Of a DNA stretch of 64,000 bases, positions 1-9,545 are shown piece after piece; the stretch's first letter is position 1, and the number at the start of each line of letters is the position of its first letter. The notes below the pieces were generated by a model. The model was given only the letters and a program-made list of their open reading frames with translations, searched no databases and was not told the origin of the DNA. Source of the stretch: Pirellulaceae bacterium (GTDB lineage: Bacteria; Planctomycetota; Planctomycetia; Pirellulales; Pirellulaceae); assembly GCA_016784735.1 (NCBI GenBank), contig JADHUC010000007.1:1-64000 (forward strand), read 5' to 3'. A program made the translations under genes and the position numbers.

Positions 1-89
1 TAAGGCATGGTATTCCCCACGGATTCAGGACAACCACGGATTAGCGTGGCACGAAAGCATATCATCTTGGACTCTGCACACAACGCGTG

Positions 90-1202
90 TCATTCCAGTC
101 CAACGCCTGTTTGAAGATAGACCGCAAACGTGGCAAGCCAATGTTCGCCTTCGTAATGTCCGCTGAAGACGTAGCCGTATCCCATCCGTGCGTGACTGAG
201 GGCGGCTTCGGTCAGAATCGTCTTGCGTTGGTCGTCTTGTTCAAGAGCTGATGCAATTCCGAGCATCGTCCAGCCGCGCGAAAGATCAAGACCCGCTAAG
301 TGAACCAGTTTGCCGTCGGTCACGTCGGTCACTTCAACCGGCTCGAGTAGATTGCCGACTTGCTTCTCTCGCAGCCCTGGGAAGAACCGATCGAGCCAAT
401 CCGAGAACTCATCTTTCGGCAAGATTCGCCTCATGAAATCGGCTTCATTCAAACCTGCCGAGAAGAAATCCTCGCCAGACGGCTCATACTGCGCCGGGTA
501 GTTGCGGTCACCAACGTAGTAATCGCGGCCGCATTTGATGATCAGTTTCTCCAGTTCGTCGTCGCCGACCGTGCGCGCGTAATCCGTTGCCTGGCCCAGG
601 GCAAACGCGGTGTCCGGATGCACGCCGGTGCGAATCGGATGGCTGAGCCGAGGCAGGTATCCTTTCATCAGTTCAACGATCTTGTTTTCCAAGGGCCGGA
701 AGGCGTCTCGCCATTCCCTTCCGTCCTCATCGTCCCAGGTGTGGAGTTCGGTCGCCAGCCGCAGCGCCCATGCCCACCCGTACATCCGTTCGAACGATCG
801 GTTTTCCCGTATGTCGAAATACGCGGCTTCGGTCTTCATCTTCTCCAGCGTCAGGTGCCTGGCGAGTCGTTCACGCATTCGCCGCGCGGTTGAGCATTCC
901 GGGTACAGTTTCAGCAGCCGAACCAGCATCCAATGTCCGTGGACCGAGCTATGCCAATCGAAACAACCATAGAAAGCCGGGTGCATTTCCTTTGGAGATT
1001 TGATGGAGTCCGGGCCAACCATCACATTCGACGGCTTGTTGGGATACTCTCTTTCCATCCCTTCAAGGGCCAGATTGGCAAATGCAGCGACTTGGGCGTC
1101 GGTCAATACAGTACCCAGCTTGGGCAGTTCCGCGCCAAAACTGTCCTGCATGACCGACTGAAGCGTCAGAACGACGACGATGACCAGCGAAAGAGTCTTC
1201 AT
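90..1202 (-). CDS. DUF2891 family exported protein
   Basis: A protein of about 370 residues that I match to the DUF2891 family, whose biochemical role is unknown. The sequence shows an N-terminal hydrophobic signal (SLVIVVVLTLQSV) ending near residue 25, so the protein is probably exported. It is followed by the family's conserved block HPAFYGCFDWHSSVHGHW and a helical remainder rich in Trp, Arg and Asp that resembles an alpha/alpha-barrel. Length is normal for the family. The start is taken at the ATG at 1202 because GAGAGG lies about 8 nt upstream; an in-frame GTG at 1217 is the alternative. It is divergent from the FG-GAP gene to its right. Fold and export are inferred from sequence; no substrate can be assigned. 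Confidence 0.85.
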   Translation of the reverse strand: MKTLSLVIVVVLTLQSVMQDSFGAELPKLGTVLTDAQVAAFANLALEGMEREYPNKPSNVMVGPDSIKSPKEMHPAFYGCFDWHSSVHGHWMLVRLLKLYPECSTARRMRERLARHLTLEKMKTEAAYFDIRENRSFERMYGWAWALRLATELHTWDDEDGREWRDAFRPLENKIVELMKGYLPRLSHPIRTGVHPDTAFALGQATDYARTVGDDELEKLIIKCGRDYYVGDRNYPAQYEPSGEDFFSAGLNEADFMRRILPKDEFSDWLDRFFPGLREKQVGNLLEPVEVTDVTDGKLVHLAGLDLSRGWTMLGIASALEQDDQRKTILTEAALSHARMGYGYVFSGHYEGEHWLATFAVYLQTGVGLE

Positions 1203-1562
1203 GGAATGGCCTCTCACTCGAATGCGTTTCTTGAACTTGTGCAGCCTTCGCTAATTGTTAAAAAGGTCGAGTGGTTTGTCCACTCATTGATCCAGAATCG
1301 GCGGAACCCGCGTGGCCGCACGTTCCGTTGTTCGTCCTTTCACGGTCGCCAACGAGCATACCAGAGAGCTTCATACCACCACCGAGAGCACCTTGCCATT
1401 TCACGATCGCCGCAATTAGCTACCCCGCTCTTGCTTCGGGTTCCCGTCCGTTAGAGAATCTGGCGTTGTTGCCGTCGCTTCAGGCACACCGAAGTGCGCG
1501 ACGGCACGTCGGGCGAACGATTCACCGCTCCAAGAGTTGAGTCCGTGCATTCAGAGTGACCT
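1203..1562. other. Divergent intergenic region
   Basis: About 360 bases between the minus-strand DUF2891 gene and the plus-strand FG-GAP gene. It must hold both promoters, but I see no convincing -35/-10 pair, operator or hairpin. Open frames here have no ribosome binding site and no recognisable protein pattern. Confidence 0.4.
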
Positions 1563-2936
1563 ATGATACTGTGTTGTTCTTCTCATCGCTTTCGCTTCTT
1601 CGGATGGTGTGTCGTATTTGCGATCGGGGTGACGTTCCATGCCCCGACTCGGACGTTGCATGCGGCCGACCTTCAACAATTCCACACAGATGCCAGGGGA
1701 ACACCGACAGGGAATGCCCCTGTGGTTGACCCGTGGCGTGTCATCACGGTGGACCCGGAGTACGGCGGACACTGGGTGGTCGCGGGCGACGTCGACGGAA
1801 ACGGCGAGGTCGAAATCGTCTCGGCACAGAACTTCAACGAGGGGGACAACCACTTCACTTCCGCGGTCGTTGCTCAGAGACTCGACGGGAGCGTGCTGTG
1901 GCGCTGGGGTGATCCGAAACTCGGGCGTCGCGGACTTCACCACGATGTGGCGTGTCAGATTCACGACCTGGACCGCAACGGCGTGAACGAAGTGATTGTC
2001 GCTGCCGATCAGCAGGTCGTCATTCTCGACGGCCCGACAGGCGAAGTCCGCCAGAGCTTTCCCATTCCCAAGCATGCGAGCGACTGTGTTGCTTTCGCCG
2101 ACCTGTCGGGCAGAGGATGGCCGTCCGATGTGCTGGTCAAGACAAGATACGGCCAAATTTGGGCCTACACGGCCGACGGCAATCTGTTGTGGACGGCCAA
2201 ATCACCGGGTGGATATCGCACATCGCATCAGGCGCTGCCCGTTGATCTGGATGGAGACGGTCGTGACGAAATCCTGGCTGGATACGCCGCGCTCGATGCC
2301 GACGGGTCGACGCGTTGGGTCTTCGAGGCTGATCACGAGCGGAAGAACGCCGGTCACGCCGATTGCTGGCGAGTCGTTCGTTTGGCAGGAAAGGCCGAGG
2401 ACACACGCCTGATCATGACGATGTGTGGAGGCAACGCGCTTGTGATGACCGACGGTAACGGCAGCCTTGTCTGGAAGAAGACCGGACACCATTACGAGTC
2501 GGTCGATGTGGGTGAAGTTCGCGCTGATGTCCCCGGCCTCGAAATAATCGTCGACGTCGACCATTTGCGGGTACCAGAGAGGCCGTTGTGCGTCTTCGAC
2601 GAACAGGGCGAGTTACTTGGGCAGATCGTCACGGATTACACGCGGCATCATGTGTTGGTGGACTGGACCGGCGACGGTTGTGACGAAATCGGTTCTGCCT
2701 TGCCACGAGGCCTTTTCGACGGACGCGGCAAACGCATCGTAACCTTCGCTGTCGGCCCGAACGAGCGTCCGGGGATCATGGCAACTGGTGAGTTGACTGG
2801 CGACGGTGGCGATGATGTCCTTCTCACGACCAGCAGAGACAGTGTGTACAAAGTCTATCTCTACACGAATGACATTGCCGCGTCTGAAGAAGGCCGCGAA
2901 ATCACTGGGACGGGAAGAAATTTCACGTTGTATTGA
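1563..2936 (+). CDS. Exported FG-GAP/VCBS repeat propeller protein
   Basis: A 457-residue protein with an N-terminal hydrophobic segment (about residues 10-27) followed by an AD-type signal cleavage region. The rest is a series of Asp-rich FG-GAP blades, each with a DxDGxGxxE or DGDG-like calcium-binding loop, for example VDGNGEVEIVSA, LDRNGVNEVIVA, LDGDGRDEILAG and TGDGGDDVLLT. These are typical of seven-bladed integrin-like propellers. No catalytic domain is visible, so it is probably a secreted binding or scaffold protein. The ribosome binding site at 1563 is weak, but the signal peptide begins right at this start. It is followed 134 nt later by the PQQ propeller gene on the same strand. 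Confidence 0.8.
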   Translation: MILCCSSHRFRFFGWCVVFAIGVTFHAPTRTLHAADLQQFHTDARGTPTGNAPVVDPWRVITVDPEYGGHWVVAGDVDGNGEVEIVSAQNFNEGDNHFTSAVVAQRLDGSVLWRWGDPKLGRRGLHHDVACQIHDLDRNGVNEVIVAADQQVVILDGPTGEVRQSFPIPKHASDCVAFADLSGRGWPSDVLVKTRYGQIWAYTADGNLLWTAKSPGGYRTSHQALPVDLDGDGRDEILAGYAALDADGSTRWVFEADHERKNAGHADCWRVVRLAGKAEDTRLIMTMCGGNALVMTDGNGSLVWKKTGHHYESVDVGEVRADVPGLEIIVDVDHLRVPERPLCVFDEQGELLGQIVTDYTRHHVLVDWTGDGCDEIGSALPRGLFDGRGKRIVTFAVGPNERPGIMATGELTGDGGDDVLLTTSRDSVYKVYLYTNDIAASEEGREITGTGRNFTLY

Positions 2937-3070
2937 CCTAAGGGGCATCATGGTGGTTGATGAAGGAAGGCTGCCCCAAAAACCTCATTTTGCCTGCGCG
3001 GTCAGTTTTCGTTGAACCACGGCCCAACGAAGACCGCGTGATGCGATAGAACTGAATCGCGAGTGTAATC

Positions 3071-4708
3071 ATGTTGGATAAGAGATTGCTGCTGTTGATT
3101 CCCGTTGCGCTATACGTCTGTACTGGAGCGATGGTGGGCCGCGGCGACGATTGGCCGCGATGGGGCGGACGGAACGACTGCAACATGCTATCGACGGAGA
3201 CCGATCTGCCCACCTCGTTCGAGCGCGGCACAAGACGGTCTGATGGTAGCGGAATAGACTCGACAACCGCGGAAAACGTCAAATGGACCGCCAGGCTGGG
3301 TTCCATCACCTACGGGACGCCGGCGGTGGCCGACGGAAGAGTCTACGTGGGCACGAACGACTTTCGACTTGGCGATCCGCGATTGACGGCGACCCGAGGC
3401 GGAGTGCTCAAGTGCTTCGACGAGCATACGGGCAAGTTGCAGTGGCAGTTGGTGATGCCGCGCAAGCCGATCGACAAACGGGAATTCGCCTTCGACCACA
3501 TGCACTTGGGCGTATGTTCTACGGCCACCGTCCAGGAGGATCACGTATACCTGGTTACGAGCCGATGCGAGGTCGTCTGTTTGGACGCCCGCGGACAGAC
3601 CGATGGAAACGAAGGGCCGTTTACCGAAGAAGGGCGGTACATCGCCGGCGCAGGCCAACCGCCAGTCGAAGTGCAGCCGACCGACGGAGACATCGTCTGG
3701 CTGTTTGACATGTGGGAGGATCCCCGTGTTGCCACGCGGCCGACCGACGCCGCCAACAGCTCGGTGTTGATCGTCGGCGATTACCTGTATGTCTGCACTT
3801 CCAACGGCGTCGACCAGTGGCCGTCAGACACAAAACCGCTGGTTGTCCCCGCGCCGTTGGCACCGAGTCTTATCGTGCTGAATAAGAAGACGGGTCGATT
3901 GGTGGCCGTCGACGACGAGACGATCGGCACTCGGATGCTGCACGGAATGTGGTCTTCCCCTTCGGCAGGCCAAGTCGACGATAGGACACTTGTGTTCTTT
4001 GGCGGCGGCGATGGGTGGTGCTACGCCTTCGAGGCTCTGGACGAGGAGCCGAACGAATTGGCTAAGTTGAAAAGAGTCTGGTCTTTCGACTGCAATCCGC
4101 CGCACTACCGAGTGTACGAGAACGGCAAGCTGCTTGACTATCGCTGCGGCGATAAACGAAATCCGATGAGCCGCAACGAGAACGATGGAACGTTCGTGGG
4201 CCAGAGCGAAATCGTTGCCACGCCCGTGTTCCAAAACAATCGGGTGTACGTCGCCATCGGCCGCGATCCGCACCACGGACGGGGCCGCGGCAACCTGGTG
4301 TGCATCGACGCGACGCAAACCGGCGACATCACAGAAACCGGCGAGATCTGGTCTTACGATGACATCGAACGAACCGTGTCGACAGTGGCGATTGACGACG
4401 GCCTGCTCTATATTGCCGATCTGCCGGGGCGGATTCACTGCCTGGAAGCGGACACCGGGCAATGTCGCTGGGTGCACGAAACGAAATCCGAGACATGGGG
4501 TTCAACGTTGCTGGCCGACGGCAAGATCTATCTGGGCACCGAGCGAGCGCTGGTCGTTCTGGCGGCCGGCAACGAGCCGCAACTGCTAAGCGCAGTTCGT
4601 CTCGGCGCACGGATGGACACGTCGCCGGTCGTGGCCAACGGAGTTCTGTTCGTGGCTTCGCACCGATACCTTTGGGCCGTTCACAACACGGCGGGTCTAC
4701 CGCGTTAG
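3071..4708 (+). CDS. Exported PQQ-binding-like beta-propeller protein
   Basis: A 545-residue protein with a signal peptide (about residues 1-24) and repeated PQQ/BamB-like blades such as VYVGTNDF, VYLVTSRCEVVCLDA, LYVCTSNGV, VYVAIGRDP, LLYIADLPGRIHCLEADTGQ and KIYLGTERALVVL. The mature protein opens with DDWPRWGGRND, the usual planctomycete form (DWPxWRGxxR) at the head of this family. Such proteins are exported, and most lack the quinoprotein dehydrogenase active site; I see no catalytic signature here. It may form a short transcription unit with the FG-GAP gene upstream. A 20-bp inverted repeat follows 29 nt downstream and could act in termination or mRNA stability. Confidence 0.85.
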   Translation: MLDKRLLLLIPVALYVCTGAMVGRGDDWPRWGGRNDCNMLSTETDLPTSFERGTRRSDGSGIDSTTAENVKWTARLGSITYGTPAVADGRVYVGTNDFRLGDPRLTATRGGVLKCFDEHTGKLQWQLVMPRKPIDKREFAFDHMHLGVCSTATVQEDHVYLVTSRCEVVCLDARGQTDGNEGPFTEEGRYIAGAGQPPVEVQPTDGDIVWLFDMWEDPRVATRPTDAANSSVLIVGDYLYVCTSNGVDQWPSDTKPLVVPAPLAPSLIVLNKKTGRLVAVDDETIGTRMLHGMWSSPSAGQVDDRTLVFFGGGDGWCYAFEALDEEPNELAKLKRVWSFDCNPPHYRVYENGKLLDYRCGDKRNPMSRNENDGTFVGQSEIVATPVFQNNRVYVAIGRDPHHGRGRGNLVCIDATQTGDITETGEIWSYDDIERTVSTVAIDDGLLYIADLPGRIHCLEADTGQCRWVHETKSETWGSTLLADGKIYLGTERALVVLAAGNEPQLLSAVRLGARMDTSPVVANGVLFVASHRYLWAVHNTAGLPR

Positions 4709-4737
4709 GGCGTCAGTCTATAGCATACTGGCCCGTT

Positions 4738-4795
4738 GTGGGGCACGTTTCCAACGTGCCTTTTTGGCTGCGGGTACGTTGGAAACGTGCCCCAC
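4738..4795. repeat. Palindromic intergenic element (GTGGGGCACGTTTCC family)
   Basis: A perfect 20-bp inverted repeat, arms 4738-4757 and 4776-4795 (left arm begins GTGGGGCACGTTTCC), with an 18-nt loop. It lies between the PQQ gene and the DUF362 gene. A related but diverged hairpin occurs at 63614-63673. No T-tract follows, so a classical terminator is unlikely; a REP-like dispersed element fits better. Confidence 0.85.
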
Positions 4796-4946
4796 TCGCA
4801 CTTGCCTGTGTGAAAACCGTCGCCACGATTCGACAAAATCGTTGAGAGTATGTACCTTGAGAAGATGGACTCGCCGGGAACGCATACGGTGGTTCTCGTC
4901 GCAAGCGCACTCGGAACGCAATAGAAGAACGAAGGAGAATATCACG

Positions 4947-6143
4947 ATGTCCTGCGAAATGAACCGACGCGAGATGTTGGCCCGCGGCTTGGGTACGGCC
5001 GGTGCATTGGTCGCCGGTGGACTACATACCGCTCGTGGTGCGGAGGAGGCTCCCGCCTCGCAACTGCAGGCCGACAAATCGGCCGAAGCGCCTAGTTCGC
5101 CGGTGGCGATCGAGAAATGCGATTCGTTCGATCCCCAGGTCTTCCGAAAGTCGCTCGATAAGACGTTCGACCTGATCGGCGGCATCGACGACATGGTGCG
5201 TGGCAAGACGGTCACCATCAAGATCAACCTGACGGGAATGAAGTGGGATCCACTGGGCGGAATGCCGGCCTACGAGACCTATCAGACTCATCCAAACACG
5301 GTGGCCGCCCTGTGTGCAAGCCTGGCCGACGCCGGCGCCAAGCGGATGGTTGTGGTCGAGAACCTCTATTGGGATCGGCCGATGGAGCAGACGTTGATCG
5401 ATTCAGGCTGGAATCTCAATGCGATCAAATCGGCCGGTGATCATAAGGTGACGTTCGAAGACACAAGGCATCGGGGCCCGTTTCCGGCATACAGCCGATT
5501 CAAAGTGCCGTGGAACGGTTTCATCTATCCCGCCTTCGACCTGAACGCACGGTTCGAGAAGACGGACGTGTTGATCTCGCTGGCCAAATTGAAACAGCAC
5601 GCGTGTGCGGGCATCACCGGCGCGGTGAAGAATTTCTTCGGCATCACGCCGTGTTCGCTGTATGGCAACGATGCGCCGAACGAGAATCCGCTGTCGCACC
5701 GTACCAGGATGTTTCATTCCGGCAACAAGAGCGTGCCCGATGGCGTGCCGGCGGAGGTTGATAACGACCTGCCGCGCACGTCGGTTGTCCGAGTGCCGCG
5801 GATCGTTGCCGACATCTGGGGCGCTCGGCCAGCGGAATTGAACATCGTCGAAGGTATCCGCACCATCAGCGGCGGAGAAGGTTATTGGAACCGAGGCGTG
5901 GCGATCGTCGATCCCAAGGTGCTGATCACCGGGCGAAACGGCGTTTGCGTCGACGCCGTCAGCACTGCCGTGATGGGTTTCGATCCACAGGCCGCGCACT
6001 CGCAATTCCCGTTCCAAGGAGACAACCACTTGCGCCTCTTGGCCGAGATGGGCATGGGTACAAACGACGTGAGCCGCATCGAAATAGCCGGAGTACCGCT
6101 GAAGGATGCCGTCTATCGCTTCCAACCGGGGCGTACTGGCTAG
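4947..6143 (+). CDS. Tat-exported DUF362 family protein
   Basis: A 398-residue protein with a twin-arginine signal, NRREMLARGLGTAGALVAGG, followed by a DUF362 domain. Recognisable blocks are GKTVTIKINLTGMKW (about residues 90-105), ISLAKLKQHACAGITGAVKN (about 210-230) and the C-terminal GVCVDAVSTAVMGFDP. DUF362 proteins are often annotated as iron-sulfur associated, but I see no ferredoxin-type CxxCxxC cluster here; Tat export suggests a folded, perhaps cofactor-bearing protein. The frame is open back to 4764, but the ATG at 4947 is preceded by GAAGGAGA at about 9 nt and begins the signal, so that start was chosen. The physiological reaction is unknown. Confidence 0.85.
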   Translation: MSCEMNRREMLARGLGTAGALVAGGLHTARGAEEAPASQLQADKSAEAPSSPVAIEKCDSFDPQVFRKSLDKTFDLIGGIDDMVRGKTVTIKINLTGMKWDPLGGMPAYETYQTHPNTVAALCASLADAGAKRMVVVENLYWDRPMEQTLIDSGWNLNAIKSAGDHKVTFEDTRHRGPFPAYSRFKVPWNGFIYPAFDLNARFEKTDVLISLAKLKQHACAGITGAVKNFFGITPCSLYGNDAPNENPLSHRTRMFHSGNKSVPDGVPAEVDNDLPRTSVVRVPRIVADIWGARPAELNIVEGIRTISGGEGYWNRGVAIVDPKVLITGRNGVCVDAVSTAVMGFDPQAAHSQFPFQGDNHLRLLAEMGMGTNDVSRIEIAGVPLKDAVYRFQPGRTG

Positions 6144-6403
6144 GCATTCTCGGATTGTGCGACGCCCCAGTTGGCTAATAGCCCGTCAGATTGTCGTCCG
6201 CATCCGCGGTTGCCAAACGACCCAACGTTTCGAACAGATCTTTCGCCGAATCGCAGGCTATCCGCTCGGGTCTGGTATTGGACATACCGTGCGACCTGCC
6301 CGCTTGGTACAATGTACTTAGACGTTGTGCAAATCAGACTGCGTTGGTACAAGTTGGGTACGCCTGATCGTCCCGACTCCCAAGTTCTCGAAAGGACTTT
6401 GTG

Positions 6404-6907
6404 ATGATTCCAATAGCCCGGTGCCTTCTACTTGGCTTGCTGCTGTTCATGCCGTGTCTTCCGGCGTTCGGGAAAGGGCCCCGTGAGGGGAAATCCACTG
6501 GCGATGTCGAGAAGCTGCAAGGGACCTGGTTAGCCGATTTGGAGCCCGGTCTCCAGGATCGGCTCGTACTCGACGGCAGCCGGCTCCTTCTAGTGAGCAT
6601 CCACAAGGGGCGAGAAACAGTCATTTGGGACGGCCATTTCGCGATCAACGAGTTGGCGGACCCGAAACAGATGGATTGGACTCCGCTTCGTCGCGACAAT
6701 CGAAATCCGCCGGCAAATCTGGCGATCTACCACCTCGACGGCGATGTCCTGTTGATCGTCGGGAGTACCCAAGGTCCCCGGCCGACTGCCTTCTACTCCG
6801 GCGGCAGTGAGTACAGACCGAAGACCGTCGTTTTTCGACGTCAGAAAGTTGAAGGTGAAAGAAACTCGCTCCGCATTACCATACCCGCGGCGACCTCTCT
6901 GGAGTGA
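6404..6907 (+). CDS. Exported TIGR03067-like small protein
   Basis: A 167-residue protein with a clear signal peptide (CLLLGLLLFMPCLPAFG). The mature part contains DVEKLQGTWLADL, then an immunoglobulin-like or lipocalin-like run of beta strands, and ADPKQMDW where the family usually has DPxxxPKxID. This matches the planctomycete-enriched TIGR03067 domain, a secreted family of unknown function. AAAGGA lies 9-14 nt upstream of ATG 6404; the adjacent GTG at 6401 is an alternative. The EamA transporter gene follows 65 nt later on the same strand. Confidence 0.7.
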   Translation: MIPIARCLLLGLLLFMPCLPAFGKGPREGKSTGDVEKLQGTWLADLEPGLQDRLVLDGSRLLLVSIHKGRETVIWDGHFAINELADPKQMDWTPLRRDNRNPPANLAIYHLDGDVLLIVGSTQGPRPTAFYSGGSEYRPKTVVFRRQKVEGERNSLRITIPAATSLE

Positions 6908-6972
6908 ACGCGGCGGGGCACGCTAGGACATAAGGCCCGGCTCCCGTTCAACTTCATAGTACAAAGCTGCGC

Positions 6973-7941
6973 GTGAAAGATCCCGCCGAATCGCTATCGA
7001 CGCCTTCGCCCTGGCTTGGTACCGGCTGCTGCCTGCTTTCGGCGTTGTGCTATACCGCGGTTAATATCTGCCTGCGTCAATTGGCCGAACTCAAGATCGA
7101 ACCGGCATGGGTGATTTGCGTCAAGGAAGCCGTGGCGGTCGCGGTTGTTGGGCCCTGGCTGATGTGGCGGATCCACCGCGGGGTTCGCTTTTCGTTTCCC
7201 ATGCGGGCCCTGGCTGTCTTGGTGTTGGCCGGACTGGCCGTGCAGTTGGCCGGGAACTTAGGCATTCAATGGGCCTTGGGCATCATCGGTCTGGCAATCA
7301 GTATGCCCGTGACCTTCGGCGTGATGTTGGCCGCCAGCGCCGTATTCACCGTCGCGTTGTTTCGTGAATCGCTACCGCCTCGTTCGGTCGTAGCCGTGGT
7401 AACGGTGGTTGTTTCCGTCACGCTGCTGAGCGTCGGGGCGGCGGGAAAGGACGGATCGTCGGAGACATCATCCGCCGCAGCCGGCACGGTCATGGTTCTG
7501 CTTGGAATCGCTGCGGCTTGCGTCGGCGGGGCGATGTTCGCCAGTCTCGGTGCGGCGATCCGTTACGCGGGCAAGGCACGTGTGCCCGTCGCTGTGACGG
7601 TGGCCGTCGTGACCGGGATGGGCGTGATATCGCTTGGCACGCTGAGCATCGTGCGGCTGGGACCGACGAAGATGCTGGCCACCGACTCGAGTGCCCTGGC
7701 CTGGATGATCGCTTCCGGAGTGTTCAACCTAATCGCTTTCGCGTTGATCACCAAAGGACTGCAACTGACCACTCTGGTGCATGCGAACGTCTTGAACGCC
7801 TCGCAGGTTGCTCTCGGGGCAACCGCCGGTATCCTACTTTTCCACGAGGCTTACAACCCTTGGCTGATCTGGGGCGTCGCGTTGACGATTGCCGGCATTG
7901 CACTCTACGGTCACCCTCGGAACAAGCAAGAGTCGGGCTAG
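6973..7941 (+). CDS. EamA/DMT family permease
   Basis: A 322-residue integral membrane protein with about ten hydrophobic helices arranged as two EamA halves (about residues 15-145 and 165-315). Members of the drug/metabolite transporter superfamily move metabolites or amino acids across the inner membrane; the substrate cannot be told from sequence. The second half carries typical features such as TKGLQLTTLVHANVLNASQVALGATAGILLF split over the last helices. The start is a GTG at 6973 with a poor ribosome binding site. Its TAG stop overlaps the stop of the convergent phosphatase gene by two bases, so the two transcripts meet tail to tail. Confidence 0.85.
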   Translation: MKDPAESLSTPSPWLGTGCCLLSALCYTAVNICLRQLAELKIEPAWVICVKEAVAVAVVGPWLMWRIHRGVRFSFPMRALAVLVLAGLAVQLAGNLGIQWALGIIGLAISMPVTFGVMLAASAVFTVALFRESLPPRSVVAVVTVVVSVTLLSVGAAGKDGSSETSSAAAGTVMVLLGIAAACVGGAMFASLGAAIRYAGKARVPVAVTVAVVTGMGVISLGTLSIVRLGPTKMLATDSSALAWMIASGVFNLIAFALITKGLQLTTLVHANVLNASQVALGATAGILLFHEAYNPWLIWGVALTIAGIALYGHPRNKQESG

Positions 7942-9545
7942 GCTTTGAGCATGACGGCGGTCATGTCGTCGCGCTGAGGCGCGTCCTGCGAGAACCGACG
8001 GGCTGCTTGGTAGAGCAGTTCCAACGTCTCACCAGACGGTAGCCTGTCATTGGTTCGGATCAGTTCGAGAATACGTGCTTCCCCAAACAAATCGCCATCA
8101 GGACTCGCTGCCTCCAAGAAACCATCCGTCGGTATTAACAGCGTCTGGCCTGGCTGAAGCGTGACTGGCGGTTCGGTAGGGATCGTCAGGTCCGGAAGGC
8201 ACCCAAGTATCGTGCCTGTGCTATCAAGCCTCTTTCCCGCGCCCGTCGAGTCAAGCAAGTACCCGAGTTGCCCAGCGCTGGCATAAGAAAGCGATCGATC
8301 CTGCGGGTCGATTTGCGCGAAGAACAGCGTAACGAAAAACCCGTCCGGGGTTTCCTCCAAAAGGAATCTGTTCAAACGCGCCAGCACAGCGGTTAGATCG
8401 CTGGAAGACGCAACCAGCCCCCGCAAATGTACGCTGGTTGCTGCCATGATCATTGCACTGTCGATACCGTGGCCGCTCACGTCACCCACGACAATTCCCA
8501 GGGATCCATCGGGCAGCGAAAGAAAGTCATAGAAATCGCCACTCGTTTCCTCCGAAGGACGTAGGATGGCACCGATGTCAAAACCAGGTAGAGTCGGCTC
8601 CGTCTTCGGAAGAAGTGTTCGCTGGATCCGTGCGGCGAGACGCAATTTCACCCGAGTCGATCGCAACGCATACTCGGCTTCGAGCCGCGCGTTGCGTTCC
8701 GCCAGGGCTTGACGTTCGGTTTCGCTGTCTCTGAGTTGCCGCTCAGAGTAGTGACGTTCTCGCACATTCGTGTTCAAGCTTCTTCCTGCCATCACGATTC
8801 CGATTGCCCCGACCAGCCACAGCAGACCGTGGCCCACGGCAACGGCACGATTGTGGTTTCGAGCCAGAGCGTAGAGTGGTTCCATGGGCACGCTGACGGC
8901 GATCCCGCCTTGGACATCACCGACTTTGTATCCTTGCGTCTCGTGGCATTTCAGGCAGCCTTCCTCCGTAAGCAACGGACGCATCAGACGCATGTGGGGT
9001 TTGCCGTCAAAGTGGTCGATCGACGTGACCTCCTTCGCACCACGACCGAAAGCGTGCAGGGCTTCGGTTTCCCACGAGTCTGCCTTATTCTCGGGACGAA
9101 GGGGATTCTCGCTCGTGATGTGGCTGTGGACGCCCGTGCGCTGTCGCTCCATGTCGTACACCTGCCGACTGACCATGGCTGGGTTGCGCAGCGTCAGGCT
9201 ACCCTTGGGTGTGTCAATGTCGCGTTCAGAGACCTTCTCCAGGTAGACGCTGGACTGCGTTTCCTCGTTCACCCATACGTACACACCTCCGTGTTTGGCA
9301 ATCCAGCTCCGATAGGAAAGGTCCTTCTCAAACGCCGTTGCCGCGTGTGCGCGTGCCGTTCCGAGAGTCTCCTGTTCCTGCTGATGCACACTCCACGCGA
9401 GCGATGCGACGACGACGATCGTCCATAGCACCAACAGTCCGCAGACATACTTCGCGATACCGGGTTCGAAGGCAGCTTGGTCAAATCCGTCTTGTGACTT
9501 AGCCGACTCGATGTCCGAATCAGTGGCACTGGTCATTTGCTGCAA
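7938..9545 (-). CDS. Membrane heme-sensor SpoIIE-type PP2C phosphatase
   Basis: A 535-residue signalling protein. Domains in order: cytoplasmic tail; membrane helix (about residues 32-52); extracytoplasmic Tll0287-like/DUF3365 sensor with a c-type heme motif CLKCH at 197-201 followed by GDVQGGIAVSVPM; second membrane helix (about 238-256); coiled coil (about 265-315); SpoIIE/PPM phosphatase domain (about 325-535). The phosphatase has SGDFYDF, GDVSGHGIDSAM and RDDMTAVML, the Asp residues that bind two metals. It would dephosphorylate a protein, usually an anti-sigma-factor antagonist, in response to heme redox state or a ligand. No partner anti-sigma gene is nearby. The start ATG at 9545 precedes a polar N-terminus without signal, consistent with a membrane receptor. 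Confidence 0.9.
   Translation of the reverse strand: MQQMTSATDSDIESAKSQDGFDQAAFEPGIAKYVCGLLVLWTIVVVASLAWSVHQQEQETLGTARAHAATAFEKDLSYRSWIAKHGGVYVWVNEETQSSVYLEKVSERDIDTPKGSLTLRNPAMVSRQVYDMERQRTGVHSHITSENPLRPENKADSWETEALHAFGRGAKEVTSIDHFDGKPHMRLMRPLLTEEGCLKCHETQGYKVGDVQGGIAVSVPMEPLYALARNHNRAVAVGHGLLWLVGAIGIVMAGRSLNTNVRERHYSERQLRDSETERQALAERNARLEAEYALRSTRVKLRLAARIQRTLLPKTEPTLPGFDIGAILRPSEETSGDFYDFLSLPDGSLGIVVGDVSGHGIDSAMIMAATSVHLRGLVASSSDLTAVLARLNRFLLEETPDGFFVTLFFAQIDPQDRSLSYASAGQLGYLLDSTGAGKRLDSTGTILGCLPDLTIPTEPPVTLQPGQTLLIPTDGFLEAASPDGDLFGEARILELIRTNDRLPSGETLELLYQAARRFSQDAPQRDDMTAVMLKA

Noticed and set aside
4738-4795. Rho-independent terminator
   Set aside because: Strong stem, but the loop is long and no U-tract follows; dispersed repeat is the better explanation.
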